Positions 1 to 6,680 of a DNA stretch of 7,402 bases are shown here, piece after piece. Position numbers and translations under genes: made by a program. This DNA is from Ramlibacter sp. (GTDB lineage Bacteria; Pseudomonadota; Gammaproteobacteria; Burkholderiales; Burkholderiaceae_C), in NCBI GenBank assembly GCA_025351615.1, contig JANXVP010000549.1, positions 1 to 7,402 of the forward strand, read 5' to 3'. The notes under the pieces are model-generated. The model worked only from the letters and a program-made list of their open reading frames with translations, made no database searches and had not been told where the DNA came from. The stretch's first letter is position 1, and each line of letters begins with the position of its first letter.

Positions 1-1029
1 CGCCTGGGCGCCGTAGATGTTCCATTCGCTCGAGGTGTAGCGGGCGCTGATGATCTCGTGCATCAGCGTCAGCGCACTCGACACCACGGTGCCGCCGCTT
101 TCCGTGGCGTGGAAAAACTCGTCCTCGGTCACCTCCGTCGCCTGCGTGTGGTGGCGGATGAAGATCACGTCGGTCTGCTGGTAATGCCGTGTCAGGAAAA
201 GATAGAGCAGGATGAAGAAACGCTTGGCCAGGTCCTTGCGCGCTTCGTCCATCGATCCCGACACATCCATCAGGCAGAACATCGCCGCCTTGCTAGTGGG
301 CACCGGCTCGCGAATCCGGTTGCGGTAACGCAGGTCGAACGGATCCAGGAAAGGCACGCGCTTGAGCCGTTCGCGCAGCGCCTGGATCTCGGCCCGCACC
401 GAGGCGAGTTCCGCGGCGGGCGCATCGCCACGCAGCTCCATCTGCTTGAGATAGTCCTCCAGCTTGCGCAGCTCCAGCCGGGCCTCGCCGCCCATGGCGA
501 TCCGCCGGCCGAGCGCGACGCGCATCGACCGCACCACATGCAGGCTGGTGGGATTGCCCTCCGACACGAAGCCGGCGCGGCGCGACTTCCACTCCGGCGC
601 GTCCGCCAGAAGCTGCGTGCGGATCAGCCGCGGCAGCGCCAGGTCGTCGAAGAAATAGTTCATGAATTCTTCGCGGCTGATGCGAAAAACGAAATCGTCC
701 TCGCCGCCACCGTCGTCCGACGCGCCCTTGCCGGCGCCGCTTCCACCGCCCTGCGGTTTGGCGATGCGGTCGCCCTTGACGTATTCCCGGTTGCCCGGGT
801 GGACCATCTCGCGGGTGCCTCCGGGGCCGTGGTTGAACACCGGCTCGGACACATCACGCCGCGGCAGCGTGATGTCGGTCCCTTCCTCGATGTCGCGGAT
901 GCTGCGGTCGCCGACGGCCTTGCGCACCGCGTCCTTGATCTGGTCGCGGTAGCGGCGCAGGAAGCGCTCGCGGTTTTCGATCGACTTGTTCTTCCCGGAC
1001 AGGCGACGATCGATCACCTGGTGCAGCAT
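1..1029 (-). CDS. yeaH: YeaH/YhbH family protein (DUF444, UPF0229), C-terminus cut by window edge
   Basis: The visible part is 343 residues; E. coli YeaH is about 427, so roughly the last 80 are outside the window. The N-terminus (IDRRLSGKNKS, residues 6-16, then an Arg-rich stretch) is typical of the family. A Gly/Ser-rich linker lies at about 94-109. A von Willebrand factor A-like fold follows, with a MIDAS metal motif DVSGSMD at 255-261 and a probable MIDAS threonine at 314 in SGGT. The ATG at 1029 is chosen because family alignment begins there and AGGGAG lies 5 nt upstream. The gene starts 49 bp after prkA on the same strand, so co-transcription is likely. In E. coli, yeaG-yeaH form an operon linked to nitrogen starvation and stationary-phase stress. 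YeaH's molecular role is not well defined; a partner or adaptor for the kinase is plausible. It is cytoplasmic, with no signal peptide seen. Family assignment is firm. Confidence 0.95.
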   Translation of the reverse strand, partial: MLHQVIDRRLSGKNKSIENRERFLRRYRDQIKDAVRKAVGDRSIRDIEEGTDITLPRRDVSEPVFNHGPGGTREMVHPGNREYVKGDRIAKPQGGGSGAGKGASDDGGGEDDFVFRISREEFMNYFFDDLALPRLIRTQLLADAPEWKSRRAGFVSEGNPTSLHVVRSMRVALGRRIAMGGEARLELRKLEDYLKQMELRGDAPAAELASVRAEIQALRERLKRVPFLDPFDLRYRNRIREPVPTSKAAMFCLMDVSGSMDEARKDLAKRFFILLYLFLTRHYQQTDVIFIRHHTQATEVTEDEFFHATESGGTVVSSALTLMHEIISARYTSSEWNIYGAQA

Positions 1030-1032
1030 GGG

Positions 1033-1040
1033 GCTCTCCC
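1033..1040 (-). promoter_or_regulatory. Ribosome binding site of yeaH
   Basis: AGGGAG reads on the minus strand about 5 nt before the ATG at 1029. It supports this start and independent translation initiation within a prkA-yeaH transcript. Confidence 0.6.
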
Positions 1041-1078
1041 TGCGACTGGTGGGCACTGCTGGTGACTCCGCCGGACTG

Positions 1079-3001
1079 TCAGGAACTCTTGCGCACGCGC
1101 AGGTACCACTCGCACAGCAGACGCACCTGCCGGTGGGTGTAACCCTTCTCGACCATCCGGTTGACGAAATCCTCGTGCTTCTTCTGCTCGTCGGCACTGG
1201 CCTTGGCGTTGAAGGAGATCACCGGCAGCAGGTCTTCGGTGTTGGAGAACATCTTCTTCTCGATCACCGTCCGCAGCTTCTCGTAGCTGGTCCAGACCGG
1301 GTTCTTGCCGGCGTTGCTGGCGCGGGCCCGCAGCACGAAATTGACGATCTCGTTGCGGAAGTCCTTGGGGTTCGAAAGTCCAGCCGGCTTCTCGATCTTT
1401 TCGAGTTCGGAATTGAGCGCACCGCGGTCGAAGATCTCGCCGGTGTCCGTGTCGCGAAACTCCTGGTCCTGGATCCAGAAGTCCGCGTACGTGACGTAGC
1501 GGTCGAAGATATTCTGGCCGTATTCCGAATAGGACTCGAGGTAGGCGGTCTGGATTTCCTTGCCGATGAACTCGGCATAGCGGGCCGACAGATGCTCCTT
1601 GATGTAGGACAGGTATTTCTGCTCGGTCTCCGGCGCGAACTGCTCTCGCTCGATCTGTTGCTCCAGCACGTACATCAGGTGCACCGGGTTGGCCGCGATC
1701 TCGGTCGAGTCGAAGTTGAAGACCTTGGAAATGATCTTGAAAGCGAAGCGGGTCGAGATGCCTGTCATGCCTTCGTCGACGCCCGCGTAATCGCGGTATT
1801 CCTGGTAGCTCTTGGCCTTCGGGTCGGTGTCCTTGAGGTTCTCGCCGTCGTAGATCTGCATCTTGGAGAAGATGCTGGAGTTCTCCGGCTCCTTCAGCCG
1901 CGTGAGGACCGAGAACTGGGCCATCATGCGCAGCGTGCCAGGCGCGCAGACCGCATCCTTGAGCGAGGAATTGCGCACCAGCTTGTCGTAGATCTTCACT
2001 TCCTCCGTGACGCGCAGGCAGTACGGCACCTTGACAATGTAGATCCGGTCGAGGAAAGCCTCGTTGTTCTTGTTGTTCTTGAACGCCTTCCACTCGCTCT
2101 CATTGGAGTGCGCCATCACGATGCCGTCGAACGGGATCGCGCCGAAACCCTCGGTGCCCTTGAAGTTGCCTTCCTGGGTTGCGGTGAGCAGCGGGTGCAG
2201 CACCTTGATCGGCGCCTTGAACATTTCGACGAATTCGAGCAGGCCCTGGTTGGCCAGGCACAGCCCGCCGGAATAGCTGTAGGCATCCGGATCGTCCTGG
2301 GCGAAGGTTTCGAGCTTGCGGATGTCGATCTTGCCGACCAGCGCCGAAATGTCCTGGTTGTTCTCGTCGCCCGGCTCGGTCTTGGCGATGCCGCACTGCT
2401 TGAGGATCGAAGGGTAACGCTTGACTACCTTGAACTTGCGGATGTCGCCGCCGAATTCTTCCAGCCGCTTGACCGCCCACGGCGACATGACCCGCTGCAG
2501 GTAGCGCGGCGCGACGCCATACTGTTGTTGCAGCAGCGGCGCGTCTTCGGCGTTGTTGAACAGGCCGAGCGGAGATTCGTTCACCGGCGAGCCCTTGATC
2601 GCATAGAACGGCACCTGCTCCATCAGCTGCTTCAGCCGCTCCGCGATCGATGACTTGCCGCCGCCGACCGGGCCCAGCAGGTACAGGATCTGCTTCTTTT
2701 CTTCCAGGCCCTGCGCGGCGTGACGGAAGCAGGAAACCACTTGTTCGATCGGCTCCTCGAGGCCGTAGAAGTCGCGGAACGCCGGGTAGATGCGGACCAC
2801 TTTGTTACCAAAGATCCGTGAGAGGCGGGGGTCGTGCCGGGTGTCGATGACCTCTGGCTCGCCGATGGCCGCCAGCATCCGCTCGGCCGCCGTCGCGTAG
2901 ACCAGAGGGTCTCGCTTGCACGCGTCGAGATATTCCTCGAGCGACATCTCTTCCTCGCGGGTCTGCTCGTAGCGGGCCAGAAAATTCCGAACTACATCCA
3001 T
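1079..3001 (-). CDS. prkA: PrkA/YeaG serine protein kinase, AAA+ ATPase
   Basis: A 640-residue protein, matching the family length (E. coli YeaG is 644). The N-terminal AAA+ region (about 1-385) carries a Walker A motif GPVGGGKS at 110-117. It also has the highly conserved family block around 246-300 (GGLCLANQGL, then TATQEGNFKG and MAHSNESEW), which holds the Walker B and sensor region. The C-terminal part (about 390-640) corresponds to the PrkA kinase-like domain. The ATG at 3001 is preferred over an in-frame ATG at 3067 because the family begins MDVVRNFLARY-like and a strong AAGGAGG site lies 4 nt upstream. In known relatives PrkA phosphorylates protein substrates and acts in stress adaptation or, in Bacillus, sporulation; ATPase or protease-like activity has also been proposed. 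It is cytoplasmic and forms a transcription unit with yeaH. No broken motif is visible. Confidence 0.97.
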   Translation of the reverse strand: MDVVRNFLARYEQTREEEMSLEEYLDACKRDPLVYATAAERMLAAIGEPEVIDTRHDPRLSRIFGNKVVRIYPAFRDFYGLEEPIEQVVSCFRHAAQGLEEKKQILYLLGPVGGGKSSIAERLKQLMEQVPFYAIKGSPVNESPLGLFNNAEDAPLLQQQYGVAPRYLQRVMSPWAVKRLEEFGGDIRKFKVVKRYPSILKQCGIAKTEPGDENNQDISALVGKIDIRKLETFAQDDPDAYSYSGGLCLANQGLLEFVEMFKAPIKVLHPLLTATQEGNFKGTEGFGAIPFDGIVMAHSNESEWKAFKNNKNNEAFLDRIYIVKVPYCLRVTEEVKIYDKLVRNSSLKDAVCAPGTLRMMAQFSVLTRLKEPENSSIFSKMQIYDGENLKDTDPKAKSYQEYRDYAGVDEGMTGISTRFAFKIISKVFNFDSTEIAANPVHLMYVLEQQIEREQFAPETEQKYLSYIKEHLSARYAEFIGKEIQTAYLESYSEYGQNIFDRYVTYADFWIQDQEFRDTDTGEIFDRGALNSELEKIEKPAGLSNPKDFRNEIVNFVLRARASNAGKNPVWTSYEKLRTVIEKKMFSNTEDLLPVISFNAKASADEQKKHEDFVNRMVEKGYTHRQVRLLCEWYLRVRKSS

Positions 3002-3005
3002 GGAA

Positions 3006-3012
3006 CCTCCTT
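3006..3012 (-). promoter_or_regulatory. Strong ribosome binding site of prkA
   Basis: AAGGAGG on the minus strand, 4 nt before the ATG at 3001. It is a near-perfect Shine-Dalgarno match and decides the start in favour of 3001 over the upstream in-frame ATG at 3067. It predicts efficient translation. Confidence 0.85.
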
Positions 3013-3097
3013 CAAATGGAATCGTGCAGCTTGCAACAGTGACCATTTCAATTTCACTTGAACGCACAACGGCTCAACCGTGCGGCGCCGCGCGTGT

Positions 3098-3126
3098 CAG
3101 TGAAAGCTGCCTTCACTGTAGGTGAA
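3098..3126. promoter_or_regulatory. Inverted-repeat cluster, candidate operator or leader hairpin
   Basis: CAGTGAA (3098-3104) and TTCACTG (3112-3118) form a perfect 7-bp inverted repeat with a 7-nt spacer. A third half-site GTGAA (3122-3126) pairs in turn with TTCAC at 3112-3116. The cluster starts at the predicted transcript start and runs about 29 nt downstream. This is a typical repressor position, and the 7-bp repeat could also fold as a hairpin in the mRNA leader. The regulator is unknown. Confidence 0.4.
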
Positions 3127-3132
3127 CGGTAG

Positions 3133-3141
3133 ATTAAAACA
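3133..3141 (-). promoter_or_regulatory. Candidate extended -10 promoter element for prkA
   Basis: The minus strand reads TGTTTTAAT, a TGn extension followed by a hexamer matching TATAAT at 5 of 6 positions. No convincing -35 box lies 15-19 bp upstream, which fits an extended -10 promoter or an activated one. The predicted transcript start is near 3126, giving a leader of about 125 nt. This is motif reading only. Confidence 0.35.
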
Positions 3142-3171
3142 AGAGGCTGTGGTTCCTAGGGGAAAGCGCTT

Positions 3172-3208
3172 GTGCGCCAGTTGACCTTTCGTGCGTTGAG
3201 TGGCGCAC
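3172..3208. repeat. 8-bp inverted repeat with 21-nt spacer
   Basis: GTGCGCCA (3172-3179) is exactly complementary to TGGCGCAC (3201-3208). A second, competing stem CGTGCG/CGCACG (3190-3195 with 3204-3209) shares the right arm. It sits about 60 bp past the dehydratase stop. It could be a transcript-end structure for that gene or an upstream protein site for prkA. No T-run follows on the minus strand, so a classical intrinsic terminator is not supported. Confidence 0.35.
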
Positions 3209-3267
3209 GCGGCGGGTGCGTGGGCATGCTGCAAGCCGGTGCACGGCAGGGCACACCGCGCTTTCGG

Positions 3268-5037
3268 TCAATGGATTTCGGGGTCTCCGGGAGCGGTCGA
3301 CTTGGCGCTGTCCGGCGCCAGGAAATCGAAGTCGCAGCCCGTGTCTGCCTGCTGGATGTGCTTGAGATACAGCACGCCGTAGCCGCGGCTGAATTTCGGC
3401 ATGGGCGCCTTCCAGGCCGCCTTGCGTCGTTCCAGTTCCGCTTCGCTTACCTTCAGGTTCAGGCTGCGGGCGGCGACATCCAGCTCGATCACATCGCCGT
3501 CGCGTACCAGCGCCAGCGGGCCCCCCACATGCGACTCCGGCGTGACATGCAGCACGCAGGCGCCATAGCTGGTGCCACTCATGCGCGCATCGCTGATGCG
3601 CAGCATGTCGCGCACCCCTTGCTTGAGCAGCTTCTGCGGGATCGGCAGCTGGCCCCATTCCGGCATGCCGGGCGCACCCTGGGGGCCGGCACTTTGTAGC
3701 ACGATCACGCTGTCCCTGGTCACCTCGAGGTCCGGCGAGTCGATCCGCGCGGCCATGTCGTTGTAATCCCTGAATACGACGGCTGGTCCCTGGTGCTTGC
3801 GAAACTGCGGCTCCATGGCAGCCGGCTTGATCACCGCGCCCGCCGGCGCCAGGTTGCCCGTCAGCACGGCCAGGCCGTCGCTCGCCACCAGCGGCTTGCT
3901 GCGCGGCCGGATGACGTCGTCGTTGAAAATCCTGGCGCCCTCGACGTTTTCGCCCAGCGTCCGGCCCGAAATCGTCTGCTGCTCGAAGTCCATCAGGTCG
4001 CCGAGCTGCGTGAGAAAGGCCCGCAGCCCGCCCGCGTAGAAGAAGTCCTCCATCAGGTACTTGCCGCTGGGACGCAGGTTGGCCAGCACCGGTGTCTTGC
4101 GCGCCAGCGCGTCGAAGCGCGCGAGGTCCAGTGCGATGCCGGCGCGCCGCGCCATCGCGATCAGGTGGACGATCGAATTGGTGGAGCCGCCCAGAGCCAG
4201 CACCGCCGTCACCGCGTTGTCGAACGAGCCGGCGGTGAGCACGTCGGACGGCTTCAGGTCTTCCCAGACCATGTCGACGATTCGTTTGCCGGTGAGCGTC
4301 GCCATCTGCGCATGGCGCGAGTCCGGCGCCGGGATCGACGCCGCACCGGGCAGGGTGAGGCCCAGCACCTCCACCGCACTGGTCATCGTGCTGGCGGTGC
4401 CCATGGTCATGCAGTGGCCGGGCGACCGGGCGATGCCGTCCTCGACCTGTTGCCAGTCGTCCTCGCCGATGTTCCCCGCGCGCAGCTCGGCCCAATACTT
4501 CCAGGTATCCGAGCCGGAGCCGAGATACTCGCCCTTGTAGTCGCCGCGCAGCATGGGCCCGGCCGGCATGAAGATGGCCGGCAGGTCCATCGAGATGGCG
4601 CCCATCACCAGCGCCGGCGTGGTCTTGTCGCAGCCCCCCATCAGCACGCAGCCGTCGGCCGGGTAAGAGCGCAGCAGCTCTTCGCATTCCATCGCCAGCA
4701 GGTTGCGGTACAGCATCGTGGTCGGCTTCTGGAATGGCTCGGACAGCGAAATGGCAGGCATCTCCACGGGAAACCCGCCCGCCTGCCAGATGCCGCGCTT
4801 GACCTCCTCGACCCGCTGCTTGAAGTGCGAATGGCAGGGATTGATGTCGCTCCATGTGTTGATGATCGCGATTACCGGCTTGCCTGCGTAGTCGCTGCGG
4901 TGGTAGCCCATCTGCGCGGTGCGCGAGCGGTGGCCGAAAGCGCGCAGGTCTTTTGCGCCATACCAGCGCCAGGAGCGCAGCTCCTGCGCAGTCTTGCGCG
5001 TGGGAGCGGTGGCCTTGGGGGGTTTCTGGGATGTCAT
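3268..5037 (-). CDS. IlvD/Edd-family sugar-acid dehydratase, probably L-arabinonate dehydratase-like
   Basis: A 589-residue cytoplasmic enzyme predicted to remove water from an aldonic acid to give a 2-keto-3-deoxy acid. The family's three Fe-S cysteines are present: C68 (NPCHSH), C136 (GGCDKTTP) and C209 ([11 protein letters not shown]). Asp137 and Lys138 follow C136, as expected for the Mg site with a modified lysine. As I recall the Rhizobium L-arabinonate dehydratase numbering (Cys59, 127, 200), all three are offset by exactly nine. The motif RMSGTSYG near 485-492 carries the presumed catalytic serine (S487). The N-terminal ELRSWRWYG and GHRSR blocks are characteristic of the arabinonate/xylonate group rather than true IlvD. 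The ATG at 5037 has AGAGG 8 nt upstream and matches family length. Substrate could instead be D-xylonate, D-fuconate or D-galactonate; the family is firm, the substrate is inference. It is divergent from the importer gene. Confidence 0.93.
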   Translation of the reverse strand: MTSQKPPKATAPTRKTAQELRSWRWYGAKDLRAFGHRSRTAQMGYHRSDYAGKPVIAIINTWSDINPCHSHFKQRVEEVKRGIWQAGGFPVEMPAISLSEPFQKPTTMLYRNLLAMECEELLRSYPADGCVLMGGCDKTTPALVMGAISMDLPAIFMPAGPMLRGDYKGEYLGSGSDTWKYWAELRAGNIGEDDWQQVEDGIARSPGHCMTMGTASTMTSAVEVLGLTLPGAASIPAPDSRHAQMATLTGKRIVDMVWEDLKPSDVLTAGSFDNAVTAVLALGGSTNSIVHLIAMARRAGIALDLARFDALARKTPVLANLRPSGKYLMEDFFYAGGLRAFLTQLGDLMDFEQQTISGRTLGENVEGARIFNDDVIRPRSKPLVASDGLAVLTGNLAPAGAVIKPAAMEPQFRKHQGPAVVFRDYNDMAARIDSPDLEVTRDSVIVLQSAGPQGAPGMPEWGQLPIPQKLLKQGVRDMLRISDARMSGTSYGACVLHVTPESHVGGPLALVRDGDVIELDVAARSLNLKVSEAELERRKAAWKAPMPKFSRGYGVLYLKHIQQADTGCDFDFLAPDSAKSTAPGDPEIH

Positions 5038-5130
5038 GTCGGTTGCCTCTGGGAATTCATGCGCCGTCGCCAGCGGGTGGCGGCAGTATGTCACCGCACC
5101 CGGGACGGGCATGCGTGGCATGCTTGCGCC
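5038..5130. promoter_or_regulatory. Divergent intergenic region, dehydratase and importer
   Basis: These 93 bp separate two divergent start codons, so promoters for both genes are expected here or just inside the genes. It holds the dehydratase Shine-Dalgarno (AGAGG, minus strand 5050-5046), an inverted repeat CGCCA/TGGCG (5068-5072 and 5078-5082), and a direct repeat GGCATGC (5108-5114 and 5117-5123) close to the importer start. The minus strand has CATACT at 5090-5085, a possible -10 box, without a clear -35. I could not assign a sigma-70 promoter on the plus strand. Confidence 0.45.
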
Positions 5131-6660
5131 ATGAAGCGCCTGATCTGTCTCGCCGCCCTCCTCGCCAACGCCACCGTCTGCTGGGGCGCCGACGCGCCGG
5201 AACGTGCTTTGCGGATCGGCTCCAAGCGCTTTACCGAGTCCTACATCTTGGCGAACGTGATGGCGCAAACCGTCGCCGCCACGACCGGCACCGCACCCGA
5301 AGTGCGGCAGGGCCTGGGCAACACCGCCGTGGTCTACGAGGCGCTGCGTTCCGGAAACATCGATCTCTATCCGGAGTACGCCGGGACCATCGCCCTGGAG
5401 ATACTCAAGCAATCCGGGCCGATGGATCTCGCCGCGATGAACCAGGCCCTGGCACCGCTGGGCCTGGGAGCCGCGATTCCCCTGGGCTTCAACGACGGTT
5501 ACGCGCTGGCCATGCGGGCCGCGGACGCGCAGCGCATGAACCTGCGCACGCTATCGGACCTGGCTCGCCATCCACAGTTGAAGCTGGGGCTGTCGAACGA
5601 ATTCATCGGCCGCGCCGACGGCTGGGCAGGACTGGCCCAGCGCTACGGCTTCAGCCAGAAACCGGTCGGGCTGGACCACGGCCTGGCCTATGACGCCCTC
5701 GCCGCGAAGCAGGTGGACCTGATCGACATCTACACCACCGACGCCAAGATCGCACATCTCGGCTTGCAGGTGCTGCAGGACGACCAGCGGCATTTCCCGC
5801 GCTACGACGCGCTGGTGCTGTACCGCCTGGAAGTTCCGCAGCGCTTTCCGGCGGCGTGGGCCGCGCTGCAGAAGCTGCAGGGCCGGATCGACGAGAACGC
5901 GATGATTGCGATGAATGCGAGGGCCGAACTGCAAAGCGTGCCCTTCGATGCGATTGCCCGCGACTTCCTGGCCTCAGGCGCCAGTTCGCCCGGAGTTGCA
6001 AACCCCGCACCGGCAGGGGTCGGCCGCAGCTTCACGCAGAAGCTGTTCGGTCCAGACCTCATGCGCCTCACAGTCCAGCACCTGACGCTCGTTGTGGTGT
6101 CGGTTGCGGCCGCCATGTTGCTGGCAGTCCCGCTGGCGCTGGCGGCCTTCCCGCATCCGCGCTGGCGCGGCGGCTTGCTGGCCGCGGCCGGCCTGCTGCA
6201 GACGGTTCCCTCGCTGGCGCTGCTGGCGGCGCTGATCGGCTTGACCGGCGCCATCGGGGCAGTGCCGGCACTGATGGCGCTGACCCTGTATGCCCTGCTG
6301 CCGATCATGCGCAACACCGTTGCCGGATTGTCGGAAGTCGGCGAAGGCATCCGGCAGGCCGGGACGGCACTGGGAATGACACGGTCGCAGCGGCTGCGCC
6401 ACGTCGAACTGCCGCTGGCCTTGCCGACCGTCGTTGCCGGCGTGCGCACAGCCGTCGCGATCGCCATCGGCACGGCGACGATTGCTGCGCTCATCGGCGC
6501 CGGCGGTTACGGCGAGCGCATCGTCACCGGCCTGGCGCTGAACGACCGTGAACTGCTGCTGGCCGGCGCTCTTCCCGCCGCCGCCCTGGCCCTGGGATGC
6601 GAGGCCCTGTTCGAATTGCTGGAGCGGCGGATTCGCCGCCGGCGCTCAAGACCAGGGTAG
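5131..6660 (+). CDS. Fused substrate-binding protein and permease of an osmoprotectant-type ABC importer
   Basis: A 509-residue protein. Residues 1-19 look like a signal peptide, with cleavage near CWG-A. Residues about 25-285 form a type II (OpuC/YehZ-like) binding domain with IGSKRFTES (29-37), [20 protein letters not shown] (63-82), EFIGRADGW (157-165) and DIYTTDAKI (199-207). After a short Pro/Gly/Ala linker (about 283-298) comes a five-helix MetI-like permease (about 312-495) with the cytoplasmic EAA-type loop [20 protein letters not shown] at 411-430. The topology is consistent: periplasmic N-terminal domain, five helices, Arg-rich cytoplasmic tail ([10 protein letters not shown]). Known relatives import glycine betaine, choline, carnitine or ergothioneine; the ligand here is unknown. 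The ATG at 5131 is chosen because the signal peptide begins there and no in-frame start lies just upstream; no clear Shine-Dalgarno is visible. The needed ATPase is not in the window. Confidence 0.9.
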   Translation: MKRLICLAALLANATVCWGADAPERALRIGSKRFTESYILANVMAQTVAATTGTAPEVRQGLGNTAVVYEALRSGNIDLYPEYAGTIALEILKQSGPMDLAAMNQALAPLGLGAAIPLGFNDGYALAMRAADAQRMNLRTLSDLARHPQLKLGLSNEFIGRADGWAGLAQRYGFSQKPVGLDHGLAYDALAAKQVDLIDIYTTDAKIAHLGLQVLQDDQRHFPRYDALVLYRLEVPQRFPAAWAALQKLQGRIDENAMIAMNARAELQSVPFDAIARDFLASGASSPGVANPAPAGVGRSFTQKLFGPDLMRLTVQHLTLVVVSVAAAMLLAVPLALAAFPHPRWRGGLLAAAGLLQTVPSLALLAALIGLTGAIGAVPALMALTLYALLPIMRNTVAGLSEVGEGIRQAGTALGMTRSQRLRHVELPLALPTVVAGVRTAVAIAIGTATIAALIGAGGYGERIVTGLALNDRELLLAGALPAAALALGCEALFELLERRIRRRRSRPG

Positions 6661-6680
6661 GCGACCGGGCTAGGCGACCG
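6658..6680. repeat. 10-bp direct repeat across the convergent stop codons
   Basis: TAGGCGACCG occurs at 6658-6667 and again at 6671-6680, a 13-bp period. The first copy begins with the importer stop codon (TAG), and the second overlaps the stop of the leftward dehydrogenase gene (6670-6672). It may be a small local duplication that set the present gene ends. No terminator function is visible. Confidence 0.6.

Larger units (their letters stand above)
3002..3267 (-). promoter_or_regulatory. Intergenic region carrying the prkA-yeaH promoter
   Basis: This 266-bp stretch lies between the dehydratase stop and the prkA start; both genes read leftward and no coding sequence is supported in it. It contains locally AT-rich patches (about 3041-3060 and 3131-3142) that stand out from the GC-rich surroundings, and several inverted repeats listed separately. 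A weak sigma-54-like arrangement (GG, 10 nt, GC on the minus strand at 3237-3224) is present but matches the consensus only partly. It is worth noting because E. coli yeaGH has sigma-54 control. No T-tract terminator for the dehydratase was seen. Confidence 0.6.

Noticed and set aside
58..1065. Long plus-strand open frame of 335 codons opposite yeaH
   Set aside because: The translation has no recognisable family pattern and is antisense to a clear DUF444 gene. Such frames are common in high-GC DNA.
986..2653. Plus-strand open frame of 555 codons opposite prkA
   Set aside because: It mirrors the codon structure of prkA, with low-complexity Leu/Val/Asp/Arg composition and no motif. It is a shadow of the kinase gene.
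3224..3239. Sigma-54 promoter upstream of prkA
   Set aside because: The GG-N10-GC spacing fits, but only about 7 of 12 consensus positions match, so it is kept as a remark and not called as a feature.
3134..4855. Second minus-strand frame of 573 codons inside the dehydratase gene
   Set aside because: It is a different frame of the same strand with Gly/Arg/Ala-rich translation. The dehydratase frame carries all catalytic motifs.
3793..5130. 446-codon upstream extension of the importer frame, antisense to the dehydratase
   Set aside because: The signal peptide and the family start are at 5131. The upstream part is Arg/His/Ala-rich, without family pattern, and lies opposite a gene with intact catalytic motifs.
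5038..5412. 125-codon N-terminal extension of the dehydratase frame
   Set aside because: It overlaps the importer coding sequence on the other strand, has no family similarity that I recognise, and the ATG at 5037 gives the expected enzyme length with a ribosome site.
5802..6494. Minus-strand frame of 230 codons opposite the permease domain
   Set aside because: It is antisense to well-defined membrane helices, and its Ser/Ala/Arg-rich translation has no recognised pattern.
6624..6639. GC-rich hairpin (6-bp stem, GATT loop) near the importer gene end, considered as a terminator
   Set aside because: It lies inside the coding sequence for the Arg-rich tail and has no T-run after it on either strand.
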